From positions 62,001 through 126,000 of the forward strand of contig JBNMLP010000005.1 in assembly GCA_050874905.1 (NCBI GenBank): a stretch of DNA of 64,000 bases, read 5' to 3'. Both the position numbers and the translations under genes were made by a program. The notes under the pieces were generated by a model. That model saw only the letters and a list, made by a program, of their open reading frames with translations, was not told where the DNA came from and ran no database searches. This document shows, in pieces, positions 52,202-60,506 of the stretch; within the stretch, counting starts at the first letter, position 1, and every line of letters starts with the position of its first letter. Source of the stretch: NC2004 sp050874905. GTDB taxonomy: Bacteria; Bacillota; Clostridia; Lachnospirales; Lachnospiraceae.

Positions 52202-52666
52202 TTATGCCATCTGCTTCAGCAGGTTTGCCATCTCAATTGCACTAAGTGCCACATCATAGCCTTTGTTTCCTGCTTTCGTTCCGGCACGCTCGATCGCCTG
52301 CTCGATCGTATCAGTCGTTAAAACACCGAACAGCGTTGGAACCCCACTCTCCATACCGACCATGGCAGTTCCCTTGCTGACCTCTGCACAAACGTAATCA
52401 TAGTGGCTCGTGGAGCCTTTGATCACCGCACCAAGGCAAAGAACCGCATCATACTGACCGGAAAGAGCCATTTTCTTTGCCACGATCGGAATCTCAAATG
52501 CTCCCGGCACCCATGCCACGGTAATATCCTCTTCCTCCACGCCATGGCGCACCAGAGCATCCTGCGCCCCGGAAACCAGCTTTGATACAATAAACTCATT
52601 AAAGCGGGCAGCCACAATACCAATCTTCAATCCTGTTCCAATTACATTACCTTCTAATTTCTTCAT
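52202..52666 (-). CDS. ribH: 6,7-dimethyl-8-ribityllumazine synthase
   Basis: RibH joins 5-amino-6-ribitylaminouracil with dihydroxybutanone phosphate to make lumazine, the precursor of riboflavin. The 154 residues show the N-terminal KIGIVAARFNEFI (about 17-29), VPGAFEIPIVAKKM (about 56-69), LGAVIKGSTSHYDYVC (about 81-96) and the end GVLTTDTIEQAIERAG. GGAGG selects the ATG at 52666. It is the last gene of the rib operon, but a 413-base gap with a palindromic element lies between it and ribBA. Confidence 0.97.
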   Translation of the reverse strand: MKKLEGNVIGTGLKIGIVAARFNEFIVSKLVSGAQDALVRHGVEEEDITVAWVPGAFEIPIVAKKMALSGQYDAVLCLGAVIKGSTSHYDYVCAEVSKGTAMVGMESGVPTLFGVLTTDTIEQAIERAGTKAGNKGYDVALSAIEMANLLKQMA

Positions 52667-52892
52667 CCTACATTCCTCCATTTAAATTCCATCTTCATTT
52701 TAATCTCACCTTATAACCTTTTTTTACCTCATTTTATCTTAGTCATCCCCTATTTCCTAATTTAGTGAAATCACAATTTTCTTTCCAACCTACATGGCAT
52801 CTGATTCTCTCCATCTGGAATCAACTTGTCACCCGCGCTTTTTAAGTCTGATGCCCGGCTGATCCGTGCAGTAATATGTGCCTCTCCGTAAT

Positions 52893-53034
52893 CGCCCCGG
52901 TGGGTTTCAGGTATTTTTCAGGCTCATTTGCATGCGTCGGTGCTTATGCCCTGTATTTTAGGGCATTACGCACCGCTACGCGGTGCAACGAAGCGAAAGC
53001 GTGCCAGAAAAATAGCTGATCCCACAAAGGGGCG
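52893..53034. repeat. 142-bp palindromic element between ribBA and ribH
   Basis: Imperfect outer arms of about 30 bases (CGCCCC/GGGGCG, TGGG/CCCA, TCAG/CTGA and TATTTTTC/GAAAAATA) close a branched interior. Inside are the stems ATGCCCT/AGGGCAT, extended by CGGTGC/GCACCG, and the competing stem GCACCGC/GCGGTGC; the last two share bases 52970-52975 and cannot form together. The segment is richer in GC than its flanks. The 52667-52892 part of the gap is A/T-rich with no ORF, and 53035-53079 shows nothing. It could be a REP/MITE-like repeat or a folded RNA; no other copy is seen in this window. Confidence 0.7.
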
Positions 53035-53079
53035 TCATCGTCCAGATACAGAAAAGCGGATGCTGAGGTTGAAAAAGGC

Positions 53080-54285
53080 TTATACATAATTTGTTAAGTG
53101 ATCCATTTTGATCTGCTTGGTCTTTAAGTAAAATGCATCGTATTTTTGCGGTGCAATCTCTATTGGCACGCGCTCCGTGATCGTAATTCCATATCCGGAA
53201 AGCCCCGTGATCTTCTTTGGATTATTCGTCAAAAGCCGCAGCTTCGTTGCATGTAAATCCAGCAGGATCTGCGCTCCGATCCCATAATCCCTAAGATCCG
53301 GTGCAAAACCGAGTGCCACGTTTGCCTCTACCGTATCCAGTCCGTCCTCCTGCAGCTCATAGGCTTTTAATTTATTGATCAGGCCGATGCCTCGTCCCTC
53401 CTGCCGCATATAAAGAAGAATTCCCCGTCCTTCCTCCGCGATCTGCCGCATTGCAGCATCCAGTTGTTCTCCGCAGTCACACCGTTTGGAACCAAACACA
53501 TCTCCGGTCAGACATTCGGAATGTACCCGGCACAATACCGGATTTCCATCCGACACATCTCCCATTGTCAGTGCGACATGATGCTCTCCATTTAAATGAT
53601 TGACATATCCATGGATCTGGAACACCCCATACTTAGTTGGAAGCTTTGCACAGGCTTCCTTTGATACAAAGCGTTCTTCTTTCAGACGATAAGCGATCAG
53701 ATCTGCGATCGTGATCACCGTGAGGTTTCGCTCTTTAGCAAAGGAAAGCAGTTCCTTTGTCCGCATCATCGTTCCATCCTCCCGCATGATCTCGCAGCAA
53801 AGTCCACATTCTGCCAGTCCCGCCAGCCGCATCAGATCCACGGTAGCTTCGGTATGCCCGGCACGTTTCAGCACACCACCTTCCCGTGCCTGCAGCGGAA
53901 ACATATGTCCCGGTCGGCGGAAGTTTTCCGGCTTTGCGCCTTCTTCTACACATTTTCGTGCCGTCAGTGCGCGCTCTACCGCAGAAATTCCGGTTGTGGT
54001 ATCAACATGATCGATCGATACGGTAAATGCGGTCGAATGATTGTCCGTATTTTCCTCTACCATCTGCGGCAGTCCGAGGGATTCGCAAAGTGCCGCACTC
54101 ATTGGCATACAGATCAATCCTTTCGCATCACTCGCCATAAGGTTCACATTTTCCGTGCTGGCAAATTGTGCCGCACAGATCAGATCTCCTTCATTTTCCC
54201 GGTCAGGATCATCGATCACTAGGATCACCTTTCCCTGCCGTAAGTCCTCTAATGCCTGCTCGATCTGAGCAATCTGTTCTGTCAT
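53080..54285 (-). CDS. ribBA: Bifunctional DHBP synthase / GTP cyclohydrolase II
   Basis: The 401-residue protein makes 3,4-dihydroxy-2-butanone 4-phosphate in its N-terminal half (about 1-200: DDPDRENEGDLICAAQ, RRPGHMFPLQAREGG, HTEATVDLMRLAG) and opens GTP in the C-terminal half (about 205-401: RVHSECLTGDVFGSKRCDCGEQL with the zinc cysteines, then RQEGRGIGL). It supplies both precursors of riboflavin. GGAGATAG precedes the ATG at 54285. It is the third gene of the operon. Confidence 0.97.
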   Translation of the reverse strand: MTEQIAQIEQALEDLRQGKVILVIDDPDRENEGDLICAAQFASTENVNLMASDAKGLICMPMSAALCESLGLPQMVEENTDNHSTAFTVSIDHVDTTTGISAVERALTARKCVEEGAKPENFRRPGHMFPLQAREGGVLKRAGHTEATVDLMRLAGLAECGLCCEIMREDGTMMRTKELLSFAKERNLTVITIADLIAYRLKEERFVSKEACAKLPTKYGVFQIHGYVNHLNGEHHVALTMGDVSDGNPVLCRVHSECLTGDVFGSKRCDCGEQLDAAMRQIAEEGRGILLYMRQEGRGIGLINKLKAYELQEDGLDTVEANVALGFAPDLRDYGIGAQILLDLHATKLRLLTNNPKKITGLSGYGITITERVPIEIAPQKYDAFYLKTKQIKMDHLTNYV

Positions 54286-54304
54286 ATTACTATCTCCTTT
54301 CCTT

Positions 54305-54961
54305 TTATAAAAAACCGTGCTCCGCTAAAAACGAAGTGGTTATGGTTTCTGTTTTTTTCTCTGGCTTGTCCTGCCGGTAAGCAAGCATCTGCCATACATA
54401 TTTTCCGATCATATCACATTCCAGATTGACATAATCGCCTGCTTTTCTGTCCTGCAGCGTCGTCTGCGCCCGTGTATGTGGGATCGTGGAAACGGAAAAG
54501 GAATGTTTGGAAACATCCGCAATCGTCAGGCTGATCCCGTCAATTGCAATCGACCCTTTCTTCACAAGATAAGGAAGCATCTCATCTGGCACACAAATGT
54601 CATACCATATGGCATTGCCATCCTTTCTCAAAGCCTCTATACGTCCTGTGCCATCAATATGTCCGCTGACCAGATGACCACCAAATCTGCCATCTGCCGG
54701 CATTGCCCGCTCTAAATTCACCCGTGTTCCCTTCGTCAAATGAGACAATGTCGTCTTATCAAAGGTTTCATTCATCACATCAACGCTATAGTGGTCTGTC
54801 CCACACTGAGTAACGGTAAGACATACCCCATTTAAAGCAATGCTGTCTCCTATTTTTGTGTGTTCCAAAACCTTTTTGGCTTTGATCGTAAGTGTAGCCG
54901 CTTCTGCTCCTCTTTGTACCCCTATGATCTCGCCAACCTCCTCTACTAATCCGGTAAACAT
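54305..54961 (-). CDS. ribE: Riboflavin synthase, alpha subunit
   Basis: Riboflavin synthase dismutates two lumazines into riboflavin and a pyrimidine. The 218 residues are two tandem lumazine-binding barrels, starting MFTGLVEEVG and, at about 97, GHLVSGHIDGTG. SIALNGVCLTV in the first half is matched by SIAIDGISLTI in the second. GGAG lies 10 bases before the ATG. It overlaps ribD by 16 bases and is 19 bases upstream of ribBA, so translation is coupled. Confidence 0.97.
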   Translation of the reverse strand: MFTGLVEEVGEIIGVQRGAEAATLTIKAKKVLEHTKIGDSIALNGVCLTVTQCGTDHYSVDVMNETFDKTTLSHLTKGTRVNLERAMPADGRFGGHLVSGHIDGTGRIEALRKDGNAIWYDICVPDEMLPYLVKKGSIAIDGISLTIADVSKHSFSVSTIPHTRAQTTLQDRKAGDYVNLECDMIGKYVWQMLAYRQDKPEKKTETITTSFLAEHGFL

Positions 54962-56064
54962 GTACGCTCATCTCCTATCCTTCCGGTTATCAAAATGTCT
55001 TCTCCCACAGGGAAAAGCTCTGTCTGTGTCATCAAAATAGCATCTGCCATCTTCTTGATCCCTTCTCCCATCACCGGTCCTTTCGCCTGCTGCCCCATCA
55101 CGAATTTCGGAGCAAGATAGGCATACACCCGGTGGACCAGTCCGGCACAAAGCATGGAAGCATTTAAGGTTCCGCCCCCTTCCAGCAAAATGCCATTGAT
55201 GCCTTCTTCCGAAAGCAGCTTCATCAACAAAGAAACATCCACACGGCTTCCCTGCCCGGCACAAAGAAGCTTTACTCCCGCTAAAGTCAACTGCTCTTTT
55301 TTCTGTTCCTCTATCCCTGCCCCTTTGGCATAGGCGACATAGGTACGCACCTCATGGGCTGTTTTTACGATCTGACTGTCTAACGGAAGACGCAGCCGGG
55401 AATCACAGATAATGCGTACCGGATTGCACGCCGGCTCGATCCGGCAGGTAAGCAGCGGATCATCCGCAAGCACCGTTTCAATCCCTACCATGATCCCCTT
55501 ATATTTTTTACGAAGAAGCTGCACCTGATTTCTGGCTTCCTCCGATGTCACCCATTTGGAGTCCCCGCTTTCACAGGCAATCTTACCATCCAGCGTCATC
55601 GCATATTTCATCGCAACAAAGGGAAGCTTCGTTTTCATAAAATGAAAAAAGACTTCATTGATTTTTTCACATTCCTCTTTTAAAATTCCGGTCTCTACTT
55701 CCACTCCGGCTTCTTTTAACTGTGCCACACCTTTTCCGGCGACCAGTGGATTATTATCCATCGCCCCGATATACACTTTTTTGATTCCCTTTTCTATGAT
55801 GATCTGTGTACATGGCGGTGTCTTGCCATAATGGCAGCACGGCTCTAAAGTGACATAAAGCTCTGCCCCTTCCGCCTCCTCCCGTGACAGACCAAGCAGG
55901 GCATTGCGCTCCGCATGGTACCCGCCATAGCGTTCATGATACCCGGTTGCGATAACCTGATCGTCTTTTGCGACCACACACCCGACCAAAGGATTTAAGT
56001 CTGTATAGCCCATCCCCTTTTCGGCAAGGGAAAGTGCCATTTTCATATATGCTTCCTTTGTCAT
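54946..56064 (-). CDS. ribD: Bifunctional riboflavin deaminase/reductase RibD
   Basis: RibD carries the deaminase domain (about 1-145: HAERNAL with its zinc His and Glu, PCCHYGKTPPC with the two zinc cysteines) and the reductase domain (about 146-372: MKYAMTLDGKIAC, SDSRLRLPL, LLEGGGTLNAS). It converts the GTP cyclohydrolase II product to 5-amino-6-ribitylaminouracil phosphate. GGAGG precedes the ATG at 56064. It is the first gene of the operon, behind the FMN riboswitch. Confidence 0.97.
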   Translation of the reverse strand: MTKEAYMKMALSLAEKGMGYTDLNPLVGCVVAKDDQVIATGYHERYGGYHAERNALLGLSREEAEGAELYVTLEPCCHYGKTPPCTQIIIEKGIKKVYIGAMDNNPLVAGKGVAQLKEAGVEVETGILKEECEKINEVFFHFMKTKLPFVAMKYAMTLDGKIACESGDSKWVTSEEARNQVQLLRKKYKGIMVGIETVLADDPLLTCRIEPACNPVRIICDSRLRLPLDSQIVKTAHEVRTYVAYAKGAGIEEQKKEQLTLAGVKLLCAGQGSRVDVSLLMKLLSEEGINGILLEGGGTLNASMLCAGLVHRVYAYLAPKFVMGQQAKGPVMGEGIKKMADAILMTQTELFPVGEDILITGRIGDERTCLPD

Positions 56065-56170
56065 AATAACCTCCTTTCAGACATAGAGACGAGATACGCG
56101 CTTTAAATCCCGCTCTGATCAACAGTCGTCAAATGCACCACATAAATGCGCGCATTTTTCTCGTCGCCAT

Positions 56171-56200
56171 AAAAAAAGCCCTGAGCATACACTCAGGGCT
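56171..56200 (-). terminator. Riboswitch-controlled terminator
   Basis: A 10-bp stem (arms around AGCCCTGA and TCAGGGCT) and a seven-base T run on the minus strand, between the FMN aptamer and ribD. It is the expression platform: FMN binding would favour it. Confidence 0.93.
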
Positions 56201-56254
56201 GTTCCACCAATACTCCACGCAAATAAAGCTCACAAAAACTTTACCTGCCTGTTT

Positions 56255-56370
56255 CTTTCTTCTTCTCTCATCCAGACTATACTGTCGGTATTGGAATTGC
56301 ACCAATTCAGCTTTCGCTCGCGGACTTTTACCGCCGGTCGGGAAATGCTCCCTGCCCTGAAGAAACTATA
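56255..56370 (-). ncRNA. FMN riboswitch (RFN element)
   Basis: On the minus strand the conserved RFN consensus is recognisable: CAGGGCAGGG, TTCCCGACCGGCGGT, AGTCCGCGAGC, ACCGACAGTATAGTCTGGAT and GAGAAG. The flanking P1 arms GTTTCTT and AAGAAAC lie at the two ends. Bound FMN stabilises the aptamer and allows the terminator to form, lowering expression of the rib genes that follow. Confidence 0.97.
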
Positions 56371-56388
56371 TTCTGTTCGTTCAGACAA

Positions 56389-56417
56389 ACCTTAGCACAT
56401 TTTACAGAAAAATGCAA
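56389..56417 (-). promoter_or_regulatory. Promoter of the rib operon
   Basis: On the minus strand TTGCAT (56412-56417), 17 bases, TAAGGT (56389-56394). Transcription would start just before the aptamer. Confidence 0.6.
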
Positions 56418-56421
56418 GAGG

Positions 56422-58311
56422 TCATTGTTCCTCCGCCATCGTTTCATTATAACGGATCAGATCTGCCTTTCTTTTTATATACCACTGATTCAATGCCGTA
56501 GCATCCTTGGTGACTTCAAAATAGTAATCATTGGAACCATCCCAATTATTTTCTATTTCTTTTGTTTTTGAGGCTGTTACCATAAAAGAGAGTCCCCAGT
56601 TTACATGTTCCGTATTATAGATACCATTTGTTTCGTTATTTTCCGCTGACTTTTCGGAATCTGCAAAATCAGCAACTGTGATATGTCCGGCCTGGAGATC
56701 ACAGATCAGTGCATCATAAATCTCCGCCTGATACCGGGCAGGAATTGAATAACCTTTATCCTCCCCTGTTTCTGACAGATAAACATTACTCAATCCGCCT
56801 GTGTTATTTTCCTCTAAACCATAACGTTTTAAAATGCCATTTTTGTCATTTAACATGGCAAGCAGTTTCATAGCAGCTTCTTTGTTGGAATCAAGCGTAA
56901 AATCATAATTATGTGTCCCACTTCCGCCATTTTTATAATAGTAGGTAATAGAGACATAACTGGTACTTTCATCCAGTGTGCTAATACTCTGTTTTTTCGC
57001 CCACTGATTCAATGATTCCTCAAAAGCTATGACCTGTTTGATCTCATCTGTCTTTGTAACCGAAGCCTCATGTCCCATATCCACCGATATCTTTATCTTT
57101 TTCAACTGGTCTGCCTGCACCTGCCCCCGTTGCAATGTCAGATAATGCTCCCCGACGAAAATAGTACCGATCACCAGACAGAACAGCAGTATCGTATGCC
57201 AGGACAAATCTTTAAACACATGAAATGTTTTTTCCAGGATCATATCACACACAATATAACTTAGGATCGTTCCTGCCACAAGCAGTACAAGGCCGCACAG
57301 ATAAAAAGTATCGTATGTCTGATTCATGGCAAGCAGGAAAAATCCTAAAAAATACATTGTGATCACAAAAAGCAGACTTGCGCAAAAACAAAATACAAAC
57401 CGGAAAATTACTTTACTCCAGGAAAAGACTAATGTTTCTCCCACACGTTCCATTTTCCGCTTTTTATATAAAAGTAACGCCAGGAAAAAACAAATTGCTG
57501 CCGGGATCAGATACAAGGCAAATCTTGCAATCTCCGGAGCAAAAAAATGATTCAGCATCGCAGAATTCACCTGTCGTACGATATCATCCGTTTCTCCATG
57601 CTGACCTTTGAAAAGATTGCTCATTTTTAACAACGGAGTCATCCATGCAACAATACGATCTACCCCCTGCGTACTGCTGTATTGATGTGATCCATACGCA
57701 AAAAAATCCGTCACAAATTGTAAGAGCATCATCACACAATAAACAACTACCTGTATCACCATATACATGATAATACTCATAACGGAGTTTCCACTAAACA
57801 TGGTAAGCAGCACAGCAAGGCTGTAAAAAAAGACGGCAGCACACAATATTTCCAGGAAATAACTAAGCAGTGCAACCCCCATTGGAATATGCCCGATCAG
57901 GCAAAAAAGTCCGATCGTGACAAAAAGCAGCACAACCGGGATCATCAGCATCAGATAACCGGCAAGTGCATGAGATAAAAACAGACATTTTCTCGATAGT
58001 GGAAAACTGTGCATCAAAAAAGCAGATGTACTCCGATTCAGATACTGAAATACCAGTACAGCGCAAAGAATGGCACAACCGCAGATCAGGATCAACATAA
58101 AATTACTTGTCATACTGCGTGCCAGCTGCTCACATAACAGGTCTTTGATCTGTGCCTTTGTGTAATTCATTCCAAAATAGGAGTACTTTGACAACAGAAG
58201 CAACGCATATGTAACCTGAAGTACGATCGTTGGTACTACCCACACCGGCCATAGCCGTGTCAGATCCTTCTTTACGATTGTTTTATTACAAAAGGATGTC
58301 TTTGATTCCAT
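56422..58311 (-). CDS. ABC-2-like permease of the GntR-ABC operon
   Basis: A 629-residue membrane protein: about six helices in the first half (20-45, 70-95, 110-160, 165-200 and others), further helices near 275-395, and a soluble C-terminal region of about 230 residues. Sequences such as QYLNRSTSAFLMHSFPLSRKCLFLSHALAGY resemble the ABC-2 exporters of the YtrC/D or SalY type. It overlaps the ATPase gene by 26 bases, so the two form one transporter. AGGAGG lies 8 bases before the ATG. Substrate unknown. The gene ends near the rib promoter. Confidence 0.78.
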   Translation of the reverse strand: MESKTSFCNKTIVKKDLTRLWPVWVVPTIVLQVTYALLLLSKYSYFGMNYTKAQIKDLLCEQLARSMTSNFMLILICGCAILCAVLVFQYLNRSTSAFLMHSFPLSRKCLFLSHALAGYLMLMIPVVLLFVTIGLFCLIGHIPMGVALLSYFLEILCAAVFFYSLAVLLTMFSGNSVMSIIMYMVIQVVVYCVMMLLQFVTDFFAYGSHQYSSTQGVDRIVAWMTPLLKMSNLFKGQHGETDDIVRQVNSAMLNHFFAPEIARFALYLIPAAICFFLALLLYKKRKMERVGETLVFSWSKVIFRFVFCFCASLLFVITMYFLGFFLLAMNQTYDTFYLCGLVLLVAGTILSYIVCDMILEKTFHVFKDLSWHTILLFCLVIGTIFVGEHYLTLQRGQVQADQLKKIKISVDMGHEASVTKTDEIKQVIAFEESLNQWAKKQSISTLDESTSYVSITYYYKNGGSGTHNYDFTLDSNKEAAMKLLAMLNDKNGILKRYGLEENNTGGLSNVYLSETGEDKGYSIPARYQAEIYDALICDLQAGHITVADFADSEKSAENNETNGIYNTEHVNWGLSFMVTASKTKEIENNWDGSNDYYFEVTKDATALNQWYIKRKADLIRYNETMAEEQ

Positions 58312-59185
58312 AATCCGCCCCTCCTAACTCATAAATAAAAATTTCTTCTAACGTAAGCGGCAATACATCGATCAGCAACGGATGATATTGTTTTGCCAGC
58401 TGTTTCACACGCTCCGGTGTTCCCTTTACGATCCATGTATGCACTTTGCCCAGCTTAGAGCGATGCATCACAACAAAGTCGTCGCTCATATCCGGAACTT
58501 CCCCTTCAAAGGCAATCTGCAGCTTGGTAACACCTCCCTGCAGTTCGGAAAGAGAACGTTCTAAGATCAGCTCACCCTTATGCATGATCCCGACGTGGTC
58601 ACAGACATCCTCTAGCTCTCTTAAATTATGAGAGGAAACCAATACTGTCATCTTCTTTTGTTCCACCTCGGAAAGAAGGATGCTCCATACCTGTCTTCGT
58701 ATTACCGGATCCAATCCGTCTACCGGCTCGTCAAGCAAAAGAAGTTGTGGTCTTGTGCTGATCGCCAGTACAAATGCCGCCTGCTTTTGCATTCCCTTTG
58801 ACATTTTTCGAAAAGGACGGTGCTCGTCAAGTTCAGGAAATATATCGCACAGCTTGTGATACATCTTCTCATCAAAGGTTGGGTAAATGCCTTTATAATA
58901 GCGCATCATATCAGCCAGTCCTGCCTGTCTGAAATAAAAAATATCATCCGGTATAAAGCACAGTTTTGCTTTGGCTGTTACATTTTCATATACCGGTTCG
59001 CCATCGATCAGGATCTGTCCCTCATCCGGTCTGAAAATTCCAGCAATATGACGTAACAGTGTGGATTTACCTGCTCCATTTGGACCTACCAGGCCATATA
59101 CCGAACCCTTGGTCACATGAATACTGGCATCCTTTAGTGCCGGGAATCCGTCAAAACTCTTTTTGATATGTTCTCCCTGTATCAT
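58286..59185 (-). CDS. ABC transporter ATP-binding protein (YtrB-like)
   Basis: A 299-residue ATPase with Walker A GPNGAGKST (about 34-42), signature MSKGMQKQ (about 138), Walker B LLLLDEPVDGLD and the switch His (SSHNLRE). The C-terminal 80 residues are the regulatory extension often seen in ABC-2 systems. The start is ATG at 59185 (AGGAGG, 9 bases), overlapping the GntR stop codon; a GTG three bases earlier is possible. It powers the permease at 56422. Confidence 0.92.
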   Translation of the reverse strand: MIQGEHIKKSFDGFPALKDASIHVTKGSVYGLVGPNGAGKSTLLRHIAGIFRPDEGQILIDGEPVYENVTAKAKLCFIPDDIFYFRQAGLADMMRYYKGIYPTFDEKMYHKLCDIFPELDEHRPFRKMSKGMQKQAAFVLAISTRPQLLLLDEPVDGLDPVIRRQVWSILLSEVEQKKMTVLVSSHNLRELEDVCDHVGIMHKGELILERSLSELQGGVTKLQIAFEGEVPDMSDDFVVMHRSKLGKVHTWIVKGTPERVKQLAKQYHPLLIDVLPLTLEEIFIYELGGADYGIKDILL

Positions 59186-59565
59186 CACGCTTTCCCTCCT
59201 GTCAAATTCTGATAATATGCTGTTACATGTTCTGTCACCTGCTCCCCCTCTTCCTGCAAAAAGGACAGCTCCTCAAGCACGTGGTCAAGCTGCTCATATA
59301 ACGCTGCGATCTTGCCCTGATCCGGCATAGGACGTTCCGCTACAAAGCTTCCTTTCCCCGCAACGGTATATAAAAATCCTTCCTGTTCTAAATCACGGTA
59401 AGCACGCTGAATGGTGTTTGGATTGATCGCCAGACTGCCTGCCAGTTCCCGTACGGATGGCAGTTTTTCATCCGGTTCTAATACACCTTTTATGACCAGC
59501 TTGCGAAGCCCATCCTTCACCTGTTCATAAATCGGTCTGGAGTCTCTGAAATCCAAATGAATCAC
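59185..59565 (-). CDS. GntR-family regulator (YtrA subfamily)
   Basis: The 126-residue protein is a winged helix of the YtrA type, which lacks an effector domain: DSRPIYEQVKDGLRKLVIKG (about 7-26), EKLPSVRELAGSLAINPNT (about 32-50), RAYRDLEQEGFLYTVAGKGSFV. The GTG at 59565 follows AGGAGG at 7 bases; a longer frame would read through the operator. YtrA proteins regulate ABC-2 transporters with which they share an operon, the arrangement seen here. Confidence 0.93.
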   Translation of the reverse strand: MIHLDFRDSRPIYEQVKDGLRKLVIKGVLEPDEKLPSVRELAGSLAINPNTIQRAYRDLEQEGFLYTVAGKGSFVAERPMPDQGKIAALYEQLDHVLEELSFLQEEGEQVTEHVTAYYQNLTGGKA

Positions 59566-59590
59566 GTTATCACCTCCTGTATGACATATG

Positions 59591-59629
59591 CATCTTAACT
59601 GTATTAAGTCATCTAATACAGTTAAGATG
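59591..59629 (-). promoter_or_regulatory. Operator palindrome of the GntR-ABC operon
   Basis: A perfect 16-bp inverted repeat (CATCTTAACTGTATTA and its complement) with a 7-base spacer, overlapping the -10 and the start of transcription. Confidence 0.9.
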
Positions 59630-59655
59630 GTAACATGATCTTTCTCCTCTGTCAA
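59627..59655 (-). promoter_or_regulatory. Promoter of the GntR-ABC operon
   Basis: On the minus strand TTGACA (59650-59655), 17 bases, TACCAT (59627-59632). Confidence 0.8.
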
Positions 59656-59661
59656 GCCGAC

Positions 59662-59709
59662 AAAAAATCCCTTAAGCAAAAGGTATGCACGCCTCTGCTT
59701 AAGGGATTT
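59662..59709 (-). terminator. Terminator of thrH
   Basis: A stem of about 13 bp (AAATCCCTTAAGCA/TGCTTAAGGGATTT) with an 18-nt loop and T run on the minus strand, just after the thrH stop. Confidence 0.9.
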
Positions 59710-59730
59710 ATGACGTTACTATGGAATTTC

Positions 59731-60330
59731 TTACATGGCACGTTTGATCGCGTCAAACAGCTCATCATAAGTTTCATATGCCGGATACTGTGGATAATCC
59801 TTTTTGATCTGCTCCGTAGAACGGAATAAAAATCCTGCCTTGCTCGCCTCGATCATAGCCAGATCATTGTGGCTGTCTCCGCTGGCGATCGTTTCATAAC
59901 CGATCGACTGTAATGCTTTGACTGTAGTAAGCTTTGACTTCTCACAACGCATCTTAAATCCGGTGATCGTTCCGTCCTCTGCCACGATCAGCTCATTGCA
60001 CATGATCGTCGGCCAACCAAGCTTCTTCATCAATGGTTTGGCAAACTGGGTAAACGTATCGCTGATGATGATCACCTGACCTAACTCACGCAGCTTATCC
60101 AAAAACTCTTTTGCACCTGGAAGCGGATCAATCTTTGCGATCGTGTCCTGAATCTCTTTTAAGCCAAGACCATGCTCCTTTAAGATGTCCAGACGATAAT
60201 TCATGAGCTTGTCGTAATCCGGCTCATCACGGGTCGTCTTTTTCAATGCTTCAATTCCTGTTTCCTCGGCAAATGCGATCCAGATCTCCGGAACCAGTAC
60301 ACCCTCTAAATCCAAACAAGTAATAACCAT
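59731..60330 (-). CDS. thrH: ThrH: phosphoserine phosphatase/homoserine phosphotransferase
   Basis: A HAD enzyme of the ThrH family, reported in Pseudomonas to hydrolyse phosphoserine and move the phosphate to homoserine. The 199 residues begin VITCLDLEGVLVPE (Asp7 and Glu9, the family's DxE in place of DxD), then VIIISDTFTQF (about 88) and ASGDSHNDLAMI (about 148). The family is well separated from SerB. GGAGG precedes the ATG at 60330. It has its own promoter and terminator. Confidence 0.88.
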   Translation of the reverse strand: MVITCLDLEGVLVPEIWIAFAEETGIEALKKTTRDEPDYDKLMNYRLDILKEHGLGLKEIQDTIAKIDPLPGAKEFLDKLRELGQVIIISDTFTQFAKPLMKKLGWPTIMCNELIVAEDGTITGFKMRCEKSKLTTVKALQSIGYETIASGDSHNDLAMIEASKAGFLFRSTEQIKKDYPQYPAYETYDELFDAIKRAM

Positions 60331-60371
60331 GTCTTTTCCTCCATTTTCTTTCGCTATACATTGTTATGTTA

Positions 60372-60400
60372 ATAGTACCATAAAATAATAGGATACTCAA
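60372..60400 (-). promoter_or_regulatory. Promoter of thrH
   Basis: On the minus strand TTGAGT (60395-60400), 17 bases, TACTAT (60372-60377). Confidence 0.7.
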
Positions 60401-60429
60401 CTGTTCTTGTTTCTTTTCCGGCAACACTA

Positions 60430-60438
60430 TGGTATACT
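60430..60438 (+). promoter_or_regulatory. Extended -10 promoter of the amino-acid transporter
   Basis: TGGTATACT (60430-60438), an extended -10 on the plus strand. No good -35 is seen at the proper distance. About 68 bases before the transporter ATG, divergent from the thrH promoter. Confidence 0.5.
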
Positions 60439-60506
60439 ATCCGGGTAACAAAGTAGTGCTTTAGCAAATCAAAGTACGAAGAACTATTATTATAAGGAGA
60501 ATACAC

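Noticed and set aside
53711..54010. Plus-strand ORF of 99 codons within ribBA
   Set aside because: Shadow frame of a well-conserved gene; no ribosome site or family similarity.
56133..56360. Plus-strand ORF of 75 codons
   Set aside because: It lies antisense to the FMN riboswitch and its terminator, which explain the sequence.
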